A stretch of 64,000 nt of DNA from Streptomyces sp. BK208 (GTDB taxonomy: Bacteria > Actinomycetota > Actinomycetes > Streptomycetales > Streptomycetaceae): positions 1 through 64,000 of the forward strand of contig NZ_SOAV01000005.1 in assembly GCF_004364245.1 (NCBI RefSeq), given 5' to 3'. The translations under genes and the position numbers were made by a program. The notes below the pieces were generated by a model. It saw only the letters and a program-made list of their open reading frames with translations. It made no database searches and was not told where the DNA came from. This document shows positions 33,292 through 41,454 of the stretch, piece after piece (position 1 is the first letter of the stretch; every line of letters starts with the position of its first letter).

Positions 33292-33885
33292 TCACGGGCG
33301 CAGGCCGCTCAGCAGTTCGTCCGTCGCGGGATACGGCCGCTCCACCGGCAGCAGGGCCCGGGCCGCGTCGAGGTCGTCCTCGATCACCAGGGCGTGGATC
33401 TCGTGGGCGAGTGGTGTCACGTCGCGGATGGCGACCGTCCACTCGTCGGCGTAGCGGCGTGCGGCCTCACCGGAGAGACCGAGCTGCAGGGAGCGGTACG
33501 GCAGGGGGCACAGGCGCAGGTCGCGCTCGGGGTCCCACTGGACGCGGGTGGGTGAACGCTTCAACGCGCGCTGCCAGGCGGCCCGGTCACCGTGCACGCC
33601 GGGCACGTGGCTGGACAGGCAGGCGTGGCGCAGGGCCCATTCGAAGCCCTCGCGGCTGATCTCGACGGCCAGGACGGTCTCCTGCCCCGGCTTCGCCGCC
33701 CAGCCGCAGCGGTACATCATCCACAGGAACGACGGCTTGATCCACGTCATCCTGTCCCGCTTCCAGGCGGCGGGAAAGCGGCCCTCCCGGGCGGCCGGGA
33801 GGCCGATCTCCGGGGTGTACGCCTGGTAGACGGTGACGGTGGACGCCGTGTGGTCCGCCCGGATCCGGTGTCGAGGTTCCTGCAT
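33292..33885 (-). CDS. DUF4291 domain protein
   Basis: The 197-residue protein matches the DUF4291 pattern throughout: YQAYTPEIGLPA near residue 20, then RMTWIKPSFLWMMYRCGWAAKPGQE near 46-70, the most conserved block, and WDPERDLRLCPLPYRSLQLGL near 120. The strictly placed Arg, Lys and Trp residues suggest an enzyme, but no reaction is established to my knowledge. The ATG at 33885 has no ribosome site. It is divergent from msrA by about 200 bases and borders gene debris on its 3' side. Confidence 0.88.
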   Translation of the reverse strand: MQEPRHRIRADHTASTVTVYQAYTPEIGLPAAREGRFPAAWKRDRMTWIKPSFLWMMYRCGWAAKPGQETVLAVEISREGFEWALRHACLSSHVPGVHGDRAAWQRALKRSPTRVQWDPERDLRLCPLPYRSLQLGLSGEAARRYADEWTVAIRDVTPLAHEIHALVIEDDLDAARALLPVERPYPATDELLSGLRP

Positions 33886-34086
33886 GCCGTACAGCTTGTG
33901 ACGTGGGCCCGGACGCGGGCCACCCGTTTTCCGCGGAGACGGCCGCACCCCGAGGGGAGGACGAGGGACGGGGGTGGAATCGTCGGGGGGCCTCGTGCGT
34001 TGCACGCAGGGTGGGCATGAAAGGCCGGTCGTGTGCGGGCCGAGCAGCCCGGGTGACCGAGCCGAGAGAGACATTGGAGGGCCGCA

Positions 34087-34599
34087 ATGGCTGCGCAGAC
34101 GCAGAGGGCCGTGCTGGCGGGCGGATGCTTCTGGGGGATGGAGGAGCTGATCCGTCGGCTGCCGGGCGTGACCGCGACCCGGGTCGGCTACACCGGGGGT
34201 GACGTGCCGAACGCGACGTACCGCGACCACGGCACGCACGCGGAGGCCATCGAGATCCTCTACGACCCCGAGGCGACCGACTACCGCGCGCTTCTGGAGT
34301 TCTTCTTCCAGATCCACGACCCGAGCACCAAGAACCGCCAGGGCAACGACATCGGCCTCAGCTACCGCTCGGCGATCTACTACGTCGACGACGAGCAGAA
34401 GCGGATCGCTGAGGACACCATCGCCGACGTGGACGCCTCCGGACTGTGGCCCGGCAAGGTCGTCACCGAGGTGGAGCCGGTCGGCCCCTTCTGGGAGGCC
34501 GAGCCGGAGCACCAGGACTACCTGCAGCGGTACCCGGACGGGTACACCTGCCACTTCCCGCGACCGGGCTGGCGGCTGCCCGCCCGCGGCGAAGGCTGA
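34087..34599 (+). CDS. msrA: Peptide methionine-S-sulfoxide reductase
   Basis: The 170-residue enzyme repairs the S-epimer of methionine sulfoxide in proteins. Seen: the catalytic GGCFWGMEE motif near residue 12, [12 protein letters not shown] near 34-45, [11 protein letters not shown] near 51, and the conserved Glu/Tyr residues of the family. Unlike many MsrA proteins, no pair of C-terminal resolving cysteines is seen beyond the single Cys in [10 protein letters not shown] near 155. GGAGGG lies five bases before the ATG. It stands alone, with short direct repeats of GCGTCGAGCGGCGAC just downstream (34640-34680). Confidence 0.95.
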   Translation: MAAQTQRAVLAGGCFWGMEELIRRLPGVTATRVGYTGGDVPNATYRDHGTHAEAIEILYDPEATDYRALLEFFFQIHDPSTKNRQGNDIGLSYRSAIYYVDDEQKRIAEDTIADVDASGLWPGKVVTEVEPVGPFWEAEPEHQDYLQRYPDGYTCHFPRPGWRLPARGEG

Positions 34600-34744
34600 G
34601 CGACAGCGGCCGGGCAACGGCAGCGGTGCGGAGCAGAGACGCCGCGTCGAGCGGCGACGCGGCGTCGAGCGGCGACAGCGGATGAGCGGAGGGCGGTCCG
34701 GCCGGGTTACGGCCGGGCCGTCGTCGTATGCGCGTCCTCGGCGC

Positions 34745-35863
34745 TCAGTGGGGCAGCGTCGCCGGGCTGCCGCCGTTCGCCTCGTAACCCGCGACCGCGA
34801 GCGCGCGGTAGACCGCGAACTCCGCCGCCGGGTCGGCCGACAGGGTCCAGGGCAGGGCGCCCACGTGGCCGTCTATGACCATCAGCTGGTTCATCGCCTC
34901 GGCCCAGCGCTCACCGCGGACCAGGAAGAAGACCAGCAGATGGCGGACGTGCGCCTGCATCGGGTCGTCCGGGCGGGCCGAGTGGACCGCGTGCAGCGCG
35001 CCGTGCACGGCCTTGGTGACGACCTCGCTCTGGTAGAAACCGGCGACCAGGTTGACCTCGGGCAGGTGCTCGAAGACCGCGAAGAGCGGCAGCGCCGCGA
35101 GGAGCGAACCCTGCGGGGCGCGGGCGGCCGCCGCCTCCGCGAAGGAGTACGCCAGGTCGCGCGAGCCGTGCCACTTCTCGCACCAGTACTGCAGGGCGGC
35201 CAGGTGCGCACCCATGTGATGCGGGGGGCGGTCCAGGATCTTCAGCCAGAGCTGCTCGAACTCCTCGCGCGGATAGCCGAGGCCGCGGGCCACCGACAGC
35301 TCGACGATGTACGGCACGGGGTCGCCGGGGGCGAGAAGGGCCGCCTCGCCGCAGGCCGCCTTGGCCTCCTCCATGATGATCCGGAAGTCGTCCGTGCCCG
35401 GCGTCGCCGTCCGCCACGCCTGCTGCACCAGGAACTCGGCGTGCACCGCCGCGCCGCCGGCGTCCTTCGGGGCCTCGGCCCGCCACACCCGCAGCCATTG
35501 CCCGCCCGGCGTCTGACCCACACCGCCCGGCCGCTGCCGCAGCTCCAGCGACGCGGCACCGGCGAAGGCCTGCACGCGCTGCCAGCGCCGCTCGCCCGCC
35601 GCCTCCGTGCCGGCGAGGAGCTGCTGCGCCCCCCGGTAGTCCTGGGAGCGCTGCACCAGGTCCAGGACGTCCAGCAGGTCCTGGTCGGGACCCGGCATGC
35701 GGACGTCCAGCTCCTCCTCGCGGGCGAAGCCGTAGTTCGCCGGGTCCGCCGCGTCCGGGTGGCCGGGCGGGACGAGGCCGACCGCGCCGCGCCGGCGCCG
35801 CGAGAGTTGGAGCAGCACGAAGCCGAGCATGACCAGTGCCATCAGGACCCACAGAATCTCCAT
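34745..35863 (-). CDS. Membrane-anchored helical protein of unknown function
   Basis: The 372-residue protein has one N-terminal membrane span (about residues 3-20) followed by a basic stop (RRRR) and a long soluble domain of paired helices resembling TPR-like or DUF4034-like repeats (for example DLLDVLDLVQRSQDYRGAQQLL near 63-84). The soluble part should lie in the cytoplasm. No catalytic motif is visible. The ATG at 35863 is the only good start. It is divergent from metB with a 96-base gap, and convergent with msrA. The family appears confined to actinobacteria; I assign no function. Confidence 0.8.
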   Translation of the reverse strand: MEILWVLMALVMLGFVLLQLSRRRRGAVGLVPPGHPDAADPANYGFAREEELDVRMPGPDQDLLDVLDLVQRSQDYRGAQQLLAGTEAAGERRWQRVQAFAGAASLELRQRPGGVGQTPGGQWLRVWRAEAPKDAGGAAVHAEFLVQQAWRTATPGTDDFRIIMEEAKAACGEAALLAPGDPVPYIVELSVARGLGYPREEFEQLWLKILDRPPHHMGAHLAALQYWCEKWHGSRDLAYSFAEAAAARAPQGSLLAALPLFAVFEHLPEVNLVAGFYQSEVVTKAVHGALHAVHSARPDDPMQAHVRHLLVFFLVRGERWAEAMNQLMVIDGHVGALPWTLSADPAAEFAVYRALAVAGYEANGGSPATLPH

Positions 35864-35945
35864 GTCTCAAGCGAACCAGACGCCGCCGACAATTGGCCAA
35901 CCCGTCCCGCGCCCTGTGGAAAACGCACGAGGCGTTCCGCACGGC

Positions 35946-35951
35946 TACCCT
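35946..35951 (+). promoter_or_regulatory. Candidate -10 box (TACCCT) for a leaderless metB mRNA
   Basis: TACCCT ends eight bases before the ATG at 35960, and no ribosome site separates them. Transcription would start within a base or two of the ATG. Confidence 0.45.
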
Positions 35952-35959
35952 CGGTGCCC

Positions 35960-37114
35960 ATGAGCGACAGGCACATCAGTCAGCACTTCGAGACGCTCGC
36001 GATTCACGCGGGCAACACCGCCGATCCCCTGACGGGCGCGGTCGTCCCGCCGATCTATCAGGTGTCGACCTACAAACAGGACGGCGTCGGGGGGTTGCGC
36101 GGCGGCTACGAGTACAGCCGCAGCGCGAACCCGACCCGCACGGCCCTGGAGGAGAATCTCGCCGCCCTGGAGGGCGGCCGTCGCGGTCTCGCGTTCGCGT
36201 CCGGACTGGCGGCCGAGGACTGCCTGTTGCGTACGCTGCTGCGCCCCGGCGACCACGTGGTGATCCCCAACGACGCCTACGGCGGCACCTTCCGCCTCTT
36301 CGCCAAGGTCGCCACCCGGTGGGGCGTGGAGTGGTCGGTCGCCGACACGAGCGACGCCGCCGCCGTGCGGGCCGCCCTCACCCCGAAGACCAAGGTGGTG
36401 TGGGTGGAGACCCCCTCCAACCCGCTGCTCGGCATCACCGACATCGCCCAGGTCGCCCAGGTCGCCCGGGACGCCGGCGCCCGGCTCGTCGTCGACAACA
36501 CCTTCGCCACCCCGTACCTCCAGCAGCCGCTGGCGCTCGGCGCCGACGTCGTCGTGCACTCGCTGACCAAGTACATGGGCGGGCACTCGGACGTCGTGGG
36601 CGGCGCGCTGATCGTCGACGACCAGGAGCTGGGCGAGGAACTGGCGTTCCACCAGAACGCGATGGGCGCGGTCGCCGGGCCCTTCGACTCCTGGCTGGTG
36701 CTGCGCGGCACCAAGACCCTCGCGGTGCGCATGGACCGGCACAGCGAGAACGCGACCAAGGTCGCCGAGATGCTCTCGCGGCACCCGCGCGTGACGAGCG
36801 TGCTGTACCCGGGGCTGCCCGAGCACCCGGGGCACGAGGTCGCCGCCAAGCAGATGAAGGCGTTCGGCGGCATGGTGTCGTTCCGCGTCGAGGGCGGCGA
36901 GCAGGCGGCCGTCGCGGTGTGCGACCGCGCGAAGGTCTTCACGCTCGGCGAGTCCCTCGGCGGCGTCGAGTCGCTGATCGAGCACCCGGGCCGGATGACG
37001 CACGCCTCCGTGGCCGGCTCCGCCCTGGAGGTGCCCTCGGACCTGGTGCGGCTGTCGGTCGGCATCGAGAACGCGGAGGACCTGCTGGCCGACCTCCAGC
37101 AGGCGCTGGGCTAG
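35960..37114 (+). CDS. metB: Cystathionine gamma-synthase / gamma-lyase type PLP enzyme
   Basis: The 384-residue enzyme joins O-activated homoserine and cysteine, or cleaves cystathionine, in transsulfuration. Seen: YEYSRSANPTRTALE near residue 50, PLP-stacking region near 105-115, and the PLP lysine in VHSLTKYMGGHSDVVGG near 200, with GESLGGVESLIEHPGRMTHAS near 335. The sequence alone does not separate synthase from lyase; Streptomyces annotations usually call this locus cystathionine gamma-synthase. The ATG at 35960 begins MSDRHISQHFETLAIHAG, the usual family start. No partner gene is adjacent. Confidence 0.9.
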   Translation: MSDRHISQHFETLAIHAGNTADPLTGAVVPPIYQVSTYKQDGVGGLRGGYEYSRSANPTRTALEENLAALEGGRRGLAFASGLAAEDCLLRTLLRPGDHVVIPNDAYGGTFRLFAKVATRWGVEWSVADTSDAAAVRAALTPKTKVVWVETPSNPLLGITDIAQVAQVARDAGARLVVDNTFATPYLQQPLALGADVVVHSLTKYMGGHSDVVGGALIVDDQELGEELAFHQNAMGAVAGPFDSWLVLRGTKTLAVRMDRHSENATKVAEMLSRHPRVTSVLYPGLPEHPGHEVAAKQMKAFGGMVSFRVEGGEQAAVAVCDRAKVFTLGESLGGVESLIEHPGRMTHASVAGSALEVPSDLVRLSVGIENAEDLLADLQQALG

Positions 37115-37124
37115 CGGACCGGGC

Positions 37125-37382
37125 TCACCAGCTCTCCCAGCCGGTCACGGGCGGGGTCGTCTCCGAAGGCGGCTCCGCCCACGGCTGTGCCGTCAGCGCC
37201 CACACCGCGAACACCACGGCCGCGGCGCCGGTCAGCAGCCACATCAGGCGGCGGGCCGCCCTCCTGCGTCGCAGTATGCGCCCGCCCCGGCGCACGGCCT
37301 CCGCGTACAGGTCGGGCGGCACCCGGGGCGGCGACTGCTCCATGAGCCGCCGCGCGGCCGCCTCGCGCCGGGCCCGGTTCAC
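37125..37382 (-). CDS. 85-residue single-span membrane protein, possible anti-sigma-like factor
   Basis: The protein has a basic helical cytoplasmic part (about residues 1-45), one membrane span near 46-64 and a short outer tail ending TGWESW. The GTG at 37382 has GGGAGG five bases upstream and overlaps the preceding stop as GTGA. It is the third gene of a tight operon headed by an ECF-sigma-like gene. Small one-span proteins with a cytoplasmic helical domain next to ECF genes are often anti-sigma factors, but no zinc-binding H-x3-C-x2-C motif is present, so this is only a possibility. Confidence 0.72.
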   Translation of the reverse strand: MNRARREAAARRLMEQSPPRVPPDLYAEAVRRGGRILRRRRAARRLMWLLTGAAAVVFAVWALTAQPWAEPPSETTPPVTGWESW

Positions 37383-37672
37383 CGACACCTCCCGGCGCAC
37401 CGCGCGCGCGTGACCCTCGCGCCCCCCGCGCCCCTCATGGCCCTCATGCCTTTCGTGCCGCCGGGCCGGGAGCCGGCCGCGGCATGCGGCCCGGCGACGG
37501 ACGCGACGCCTGCCCCGGCGGCGGTCATAGCCCCCGCTCCGGTGTCGGTCGCGGCCCCGGTGTGGGACGCGGCCCCGGCGCTGGTCGTAGCGCCCGCCCC
37601 GCTGCGGGTCGCGGGACCGCTCCTCGCGTCGTTCGCCGGGTGGGTCCGCCCGGCCGCCGCCACGCCCGTCAT
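37379..37672 (-). CDS. 97-residue Ala/Gly/Thr-rich low-complexity protein
   Basis: The frame starts in an ATGA overlap with the ECF-sigma gene and ends in a GTGA overlap with the membrane protein gene, and its third codon positions are almost all G or C. The protein is mostly Ala, Gly, Thr and Ser in degenerate repeats (TGAA, TDTGAGA), with a basic C-terminus. No domain is visible. The opposite strand is also open here with similar codon bias, so the case rests on the two exact stop/start overlaps. It may be a spacer or disordered linker protein, or a non-coding gap that happens to stay open. Confidence 0.42.
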   Translation of the reverse strand: MTGVAAAGRTHPANDARSGPATRSGAGATTSAGAASHTGAATDTGAGAMTAAGAGVASVAGPHAAAGSRPGGTKGMRAMRGAGGARVTRARCAGRCR

Positions 37673-38184
37673 GGCGTCGCCGCCTCGGCTCCGGTCGCCT
37701 TCGCCGCCACCGGGCGGGCCGGCGCGGGCGGTGGGTGCAGGAGCGTGGTCGTCGCCCGGGCGCAGATCGTCCGGATCCGGTCCACGGGCAGGCCCAGCAG
37801 CGCGGCCGCCTGTTCCTCGGCGACGCCTTCGTACAGCCTGAGCACCAGGACCAGGCGCTCCTGCGGGGCGAGGGCGCCCAAGGTGCCCGCCGGGTGTCTG
37901 CGGGCCCGGGCGAGCACGCCGTACCGGTGCCAGACCTCGCGGGCGAACCGCATGGCCAGGTACTGGCGGGCGCGGTCGTACGGGTCCTCGCCGTGCAGCC
38001 GGTCCCAGGACGCGTACGTGTGCGCCAGGCTCAGGGCCAGCAGGCGCCGCGCGCGCGGATTGGCGTCCGGGGCCTCGGCGGTGAGCAGGGTCGCGGCATG
38101 CAGCAGCCGCCCTGCCGCACCCGCGACGAACGCCTCGAACTCGCGGGCCCGGCGGGCACCGTGGGACGCATGCCGATCTCGCAC
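37669..38184 (-). CDS. ECF (SigE-family) RNA polymerase sigma factor-like protein
   Basis: The 171-residue protein has a degenerate region 2 (about residues 10-90: FEAFVAGAAGRLLHAATLL, later WDRLHGEDPYDRARQYLAMRFAREVW) and a clear region 4 HTH near 105-150 (LGALAPQERLVLVLRLYEGVAEEQAAALLGLPVDRIRTICARATTTL). This matches the Streptomyces SigE-family ECF layout, though region 2 is weak, so promoter recognition may be altered. The GTG at 38184 has GGGAGG six bases upstream. It heads a three-gene operon in which all stops and starts overlap. Confidence 0.8.
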   Translation of the reverse strand: MRDRHASHGARRAREFEAFVAGAAGRLLHAATLLTAEAPDANPRARRLLALSLAHTYASWDRLHGEDPYDRARQYLAMRFAREVWHRYGVLARARRHPAGTLGALAPQERLVLVLRLYEGVAEEQAAALLGLPVDRIRTICARATTTLLHPPPAPARPVAAKATGAEAATP

Positions 38185-38375
38185 CGCGCCTCCCGCCCGG
38201 ACGGCGACGACCCCTGAGGTCTCATATCAGGCCAGGGGCGGCCCGCCGGTCAAGGGTTCGGCGCGAACCCCGCTCCGAAAGCCGCGGAGCCGCAGGGGCG
38301 CGGAGCCGCGGAGTCACGGAGGCGGGAGCCGGGGAACCACCGAACCGCGTACGGCTGCTGAAGGCGTGCGATCGG

Positions 38376-38900
38376 TCAGGAGCCCGACGGCGTCTCGGTG
38401 GCCGCCACGCCGGAGGGGGCCATCCGTGCGGACAGGGCACCGTTGAAGCGGGCCAGGAGGGCGCAGAACGTCTCGCGCTCCTCCGGCTCCCAGTCGCGGG
38501 TCAGCTCGGCCATGAGCTGACGCCGGGAGGAGCGGACCTCCTCCAGCCGTGCCACGCCGCGCGGGGACAGCTGCAGGACCACGGCGCGTCCGTCCTCGGG
38601 GTGGGAGGTCCGCTTGACGAGTCCGGTGTCCACGAGCGGGGCCACCTGCCGGGTGACCGTGGAGGAGTCGATGCCCATGCTCGCGGCGAGCGCCTTCACG
38701 CCCATCGGGCCCTCCTTGTCGAGCCGGTTGAGCAGCAGGTACGCGGCGCGGTCCATGGAGTTGCGCACCTGCCCGACCCCGCCGAGCCGGGTCTGTTCGG
38801 CGCGGCGGGCGAAGAGCGCGACCTCGTGCTGGAGCGTCTCGAGAAGACCGGTGTCACCGGCGGTCGTCATGTCCATCGACATTTCAGGCGTTGTGGGCAT
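38376..38900 (-). CDS. MarR-family transcriptional regulator
   Basis: The 174-residue winged-helix protein binds DNA as a dimer. Seen: the HTH near 75-95 (MGVKALAASMGIDSSTVTRQV) and the wing with the family Asp-x-Arg (HPEDGRAVVLQLSPRG) near 110. It is divergent from the threonine dehydratase gene, which it may control, although the link is unproven. Three further in-frame ATG codons lie at residues 7, 9 and 11; no ribosome site favours one, so the first at 38900 is used. A Met-rich, flexible N-terminus precedes the first helix. Confidence 0.92.
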   Translation of the reverse strand: MPTTPEMSMDMTTAGDTGLLETLQHEVALFARRAEQTRLGGVGQVRNSMDRAAYLLLNRLDKEGPMGVKALAASMGIDSSTVTRQVAPLVDTGLVKRTSHPEDGRAVVLQLSPRGVARLEEVRSSRRQLMAELTRDWEPEERETFCALLARFNGALSARMAPSGVAATETPSGS

Positions 38901-39045
38901 GGCCGGGGGCTCACTTCGTGGAGGGCTGCTAATTGGGGGACAGGGTACGCGGCCGGGCGCCGAGGCGTACCGGCGCTGGGCAAAGCGGGTCTCGGAGGTT
39001 GGTCACAACGGCCCCGGGCGACCCGGAACTGCGATGCTGGAGGGT

Positions 39046-40275
39046 ATGAGCTACACCACAGCGGCCCTGGTCGGTCCCGTCACCCTGGACGACGTGCGCG
39101 GAGCCCAGAAGATGCTCTCGGGCGTGGCACGGGTGACGGCGATGGAGGGCAGCCGCCACCTGTCGCAGCTGGTCGGCTCGCCGGTGCACTTCAAGTGCGA
39201 GAACCTCCAGCGGACCGGCTCGTTCAAGCTGCGCGGCGCCTACGTGCGGATCGCCGGACTGCTGCCCGAGCAGCGGGCCGCGGGGGTGGTCGCGGCGAGC
39301 GCGGGCAACCACGCGCAGGGCGTGGCGCTGGCGTCGTCCCTGCTCGGCGTGCGGTCGACGGTGTTCATGCCGAAGGGCGCGCCGCTGCCGAAGATCAGCG
39401 CGACCCGGGACTACGGCGCCGAGGTGCGGCTGCACGGACAGGTCGTCGACGAGACGCTGGCCGCCGCCCAGGAGTACGCGGAGCGGACCGGGGCGGTGTT
39501 CATCCACCCCTTCGACCATCCCGACGTCATCGCGGGCCAGGGCACCGTCGGGCTGGAGATCCTGGAGCAGTGTCCCGAGGTGCGGACCGTCGTGGTCGGT
39601 ATCGGCGGGGGTGGCCTCGCGGCGGGCATCGCGGTGGCGGTGAAGGCGCTGCGGCCCGACGTGCGGATCGTGGGCGTGCAGGCGGAGGGCGCGGCGGCGT
39701 ACCCGCCCTCGCTGGCCGCGGGGCGCCCGGTGGCGGTCGAGAACCCGGCGACGATGGCCGACGGCATCAAGGTGGGGCGGCCGGGCGACGTGCCGTTCGG
39801 GATCGTCGGCGAGCTGGTGGACGAGGTCCGCACGGTTTCCGAGGACGCGTTGTCCACGGCCCTGCTGCTGTGCCTGGAGCGGGCGAAGCTGGTGGTGGAA
39901 CCGGCCGGCGCGAGCCCGGTGGCGGCGCTGCTGAGTGAGCCCGGCACCTTCGCGGGGCCGGTGGTCGCGGTCCTGTCCGGCGGCAACGTGGACCCGGTGC
40001 TGATGCAGGGCGTGCTGCGGCACGGCATGGCCGCGCAGGGCCGCTACCTGGCGGTCCGGCTCCGGCTGACGGACCGGCCCGGCGCCCTGGCCACGCTCCT
40101 CGGGGTGTTGTCAGTGGTCGACGCTAACGTCCTCGACGTGAGCCACGTGCGGACCCATCCACGGCTCGGGCTCACGGAGGCGGAGGTCGAACTGCACCTG
40201 GAGACGAAGGGCCCGGAGCACTGTGCCGAGGTCGGCAGGGCGCTGCGGGAGGCGGGCTACACCGTCATCGCCTGA
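39046..40275 (+). CDS. ilvA: Threonine ammonia-lyase with ACT domain
   Basis: The 409-residue PLP enzyme converts threonine to 2-oxobutanoate, feeding isoleucine and propionyl-CoA. Seen: the PLP lysine in GSFKLRGAY near residue 62, ASAGNHAQGVAL near 85, the phosphate-binding GIGGGGLAAGIAVA near 187, and a C-terminal ACT-type domain (about 330-409, RLRLTDRPGALATLLGVLS). Only one ACT-like module is present, as in the shorter biosynthetic or catabolic forms. GGAGGG sits too close to the ATG at 39046 to work normally; ATG 39034 is an alternative. It is divergent from a MarR gene. Confidence 0.92.
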   Translation: MSYTTAALVGPVTLDDVRGAQKMLSGVARVTAMEGSRHLSQLVGSPVHFKCENLQRTGSFKLRGAYVRIAGLLPEQRAAGVVAASAGNHAQGVALASSLLGVRSTVFMPKGAPLPKISATRDYGAEVRLHGQVVDETLAAAQEYAERTGAVFIHPFDHPDVIAGQGTVGLEILEQCPEVRTVVVGIGGGGLAAGIAVAVKALRPDVRIVGVQAEGAAAYPPSLAAGRPVAVENPATMADGIKVGRPGDVPFGIVGELVDEVRTVSEDALSTALLLCLERAKLVVEPAGASPVAALLSEPGTFAGPVVAVLSGGNVDPVLMQGVLRHGMAAQGRYLAVRLRLTDRPGALATLLGVLSVVDANVLDVSHVRTHPRLGLTEAEVELHLETKGPEHCAEVGRALREAGYTVIA

Positions 40276-40342
40276 GCCCCGACGGGGGCCGGTGGCCGCT
40301 TCGCCGCCCGTTCGTCACTCGTTCGAGTAACTGCATTGTGAG

Positions 40343-40358
40343 ACGCGATACATCGCGT
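40343..40358. promoter_or_regulatory. Palindrome ACGCGATACATCGCGT upstream of the DrrAB exporter
   Basis: Seven-base arms ACGCGAT/ATCGCGT flank AC about 90 bases before the ATP-binding gene. A second perfect palindrome, ACTCGTTCGAGT, lies 14 bases upstream at 40317-40328. Both look like repressor sites, but no regulator gene is adjacent on this side. Confidence 0.6.
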
Positions 40359-40446
40359 TACGGTGTGTCATGTGTCGCTCGATGAGCGCGGCGAAACGTA
40401 CATACCTAGGCTTTCCGAAGATTTCCCCGACGACGTGGAGACTCAT

Positions 40447-41454
40447 ATGCCAGGCGCCATCTATGCCGAAGGCCTGGTGAAGACCTTCGGTGACGTAAGG
40501 GCTCTGGACGGCGTCGACCTGGACGTCCCCGAGGGCACGGTCCTCGGCCTGCTCGGGCCGAACGGCGCGGGCAAGACCACCGCCGTCCGCTGCCTGACGA
40601 CCCTGTTGCGCCCCGACAGCGGCAGAGCGGTCGTCGCGGGCATCGACGTCCTCAGGCAGCCCAACGAGGTGCGGCGTTCCATCGGCCTCTCCGGCCAGTT
40701 CGCCGCGGTCGACGAGTACCTGACCGGCCGGGAGAACCTGCAGATGGTCGGCCAGCTCTACCAGATGAAGGGCAGGGCGGCGAAGGCCCGGGCCGGTGAG
40801 CTGCTCGACCAGTTCCATCTCTCGGACGCCGCCGACCGCCCCACCAAGACCTACTCGGGAGGCATGCGCCGCAGGCTCGACCTGGCGGCAGCCCTGGTCG
40901 TCTCCCCGCCCGTCATGTTCATGGACGAACCGACGACCGGCCTCGACCCGCGCAACCGGCAGGAGCTGTGGGAGGTCATCAAGCAGCTGGTCGCCGGCGG
41001 CACGACCCTGCTGCTGACCACGCAGTACCTGGAGGAGGCCGATCACCTGGCACACGACATCGCGGTCGTCGACCACGGCCGCGTCATCGCCCGCGGCACC
41101 TCCGACCAGCTCAAGGCCCGCACCGGCGGAGAGCGCGTCGAGGTCGTGGTCCACGAGCGCGAGCACATGGGGACGGCCTCCGAGGTGCTGGCCCGGTTCG
41201 GCAAGGGATCGACCACCGTCGAGGAGCACACCCGCAAGCTGACCGTCCCCGTGACCGGCGGCGCGAAGCTGCTCGCCGAGGTCATCCGCGAGCTCGACGT
41301 CCGCGGCATCGAGATCGACGACATCGGCCTGCGCCGCCCCACCCTCGACGACGTCTTCCTCTCCCTCACCGGCCACGTGGCCGAGGCGAAGGACGAGACC
41401 AGCGGTCCGGCGGACGCCGCCGGCCGCGAGCAGCAGAAGGAGACCGCCCAGTGA
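40447..41454 (+). CDS. ABC transporter ATP-binding protein, DrrA type
   Basis: The 335-residue ATPase belongs to the daunorubicin-resistance group that exports drugs or lipids. Seen: Walker A GPNGAGKTTAV near residue 38, Q-loop LSGQFAAVDEYLTGREN near 85, signature YSGGMRRRLDLAAAL near 137, Walker B VMFMDEPTTGLDPRNR near 157 and the characteristic DrrA C-terminal domain with GLRRPTLDDVFLSLTGH near 300. A GTGGAG site precedes the ATG at 40447; an upstream open frame begins inside the promoter region. It is co-transcribed with the permease, the GTGA overlap giving coupling. Confidence 0.94.
   Translation: MPGAIYAEGLVKTFGDVRALDGVDLDVPEGTVLGLLGPNGAGKTTAVRCLTTLLRPDSGRAVVAGIDVLRQPNEVRRSIGLSGQFAAVDEYLTGRENLQMVGQLYQMKGRAAKARAGELLDQFHLSDAADRPTKTYSGGMRRRLDLAAALVVSPPVMFMDEPTTGLDPRNRQELWEVIKQLVAGGTTLLLTTQYLEEADHLAHDIAVVDHGRVIARGTSDQLKARTGGERVEVVVHEREHMGTASEVLARFGKGSTTVEEHTRKLTVPVTGGAKLLAEVIRELDVRGIEIDDIGLRRPTLDDVFLSLTGHVAEAKDETSGPADAAGREQQKETAQ

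Noticed and set aside
37410..37841. Plus-strand Ala/Pro/Val-rich frame opposite the ECF operon
   Set aside because: It has GC-ending codons but no ribosome site, and it overlaps the sigma gene; the minus strand has exact stop/start overlaps.
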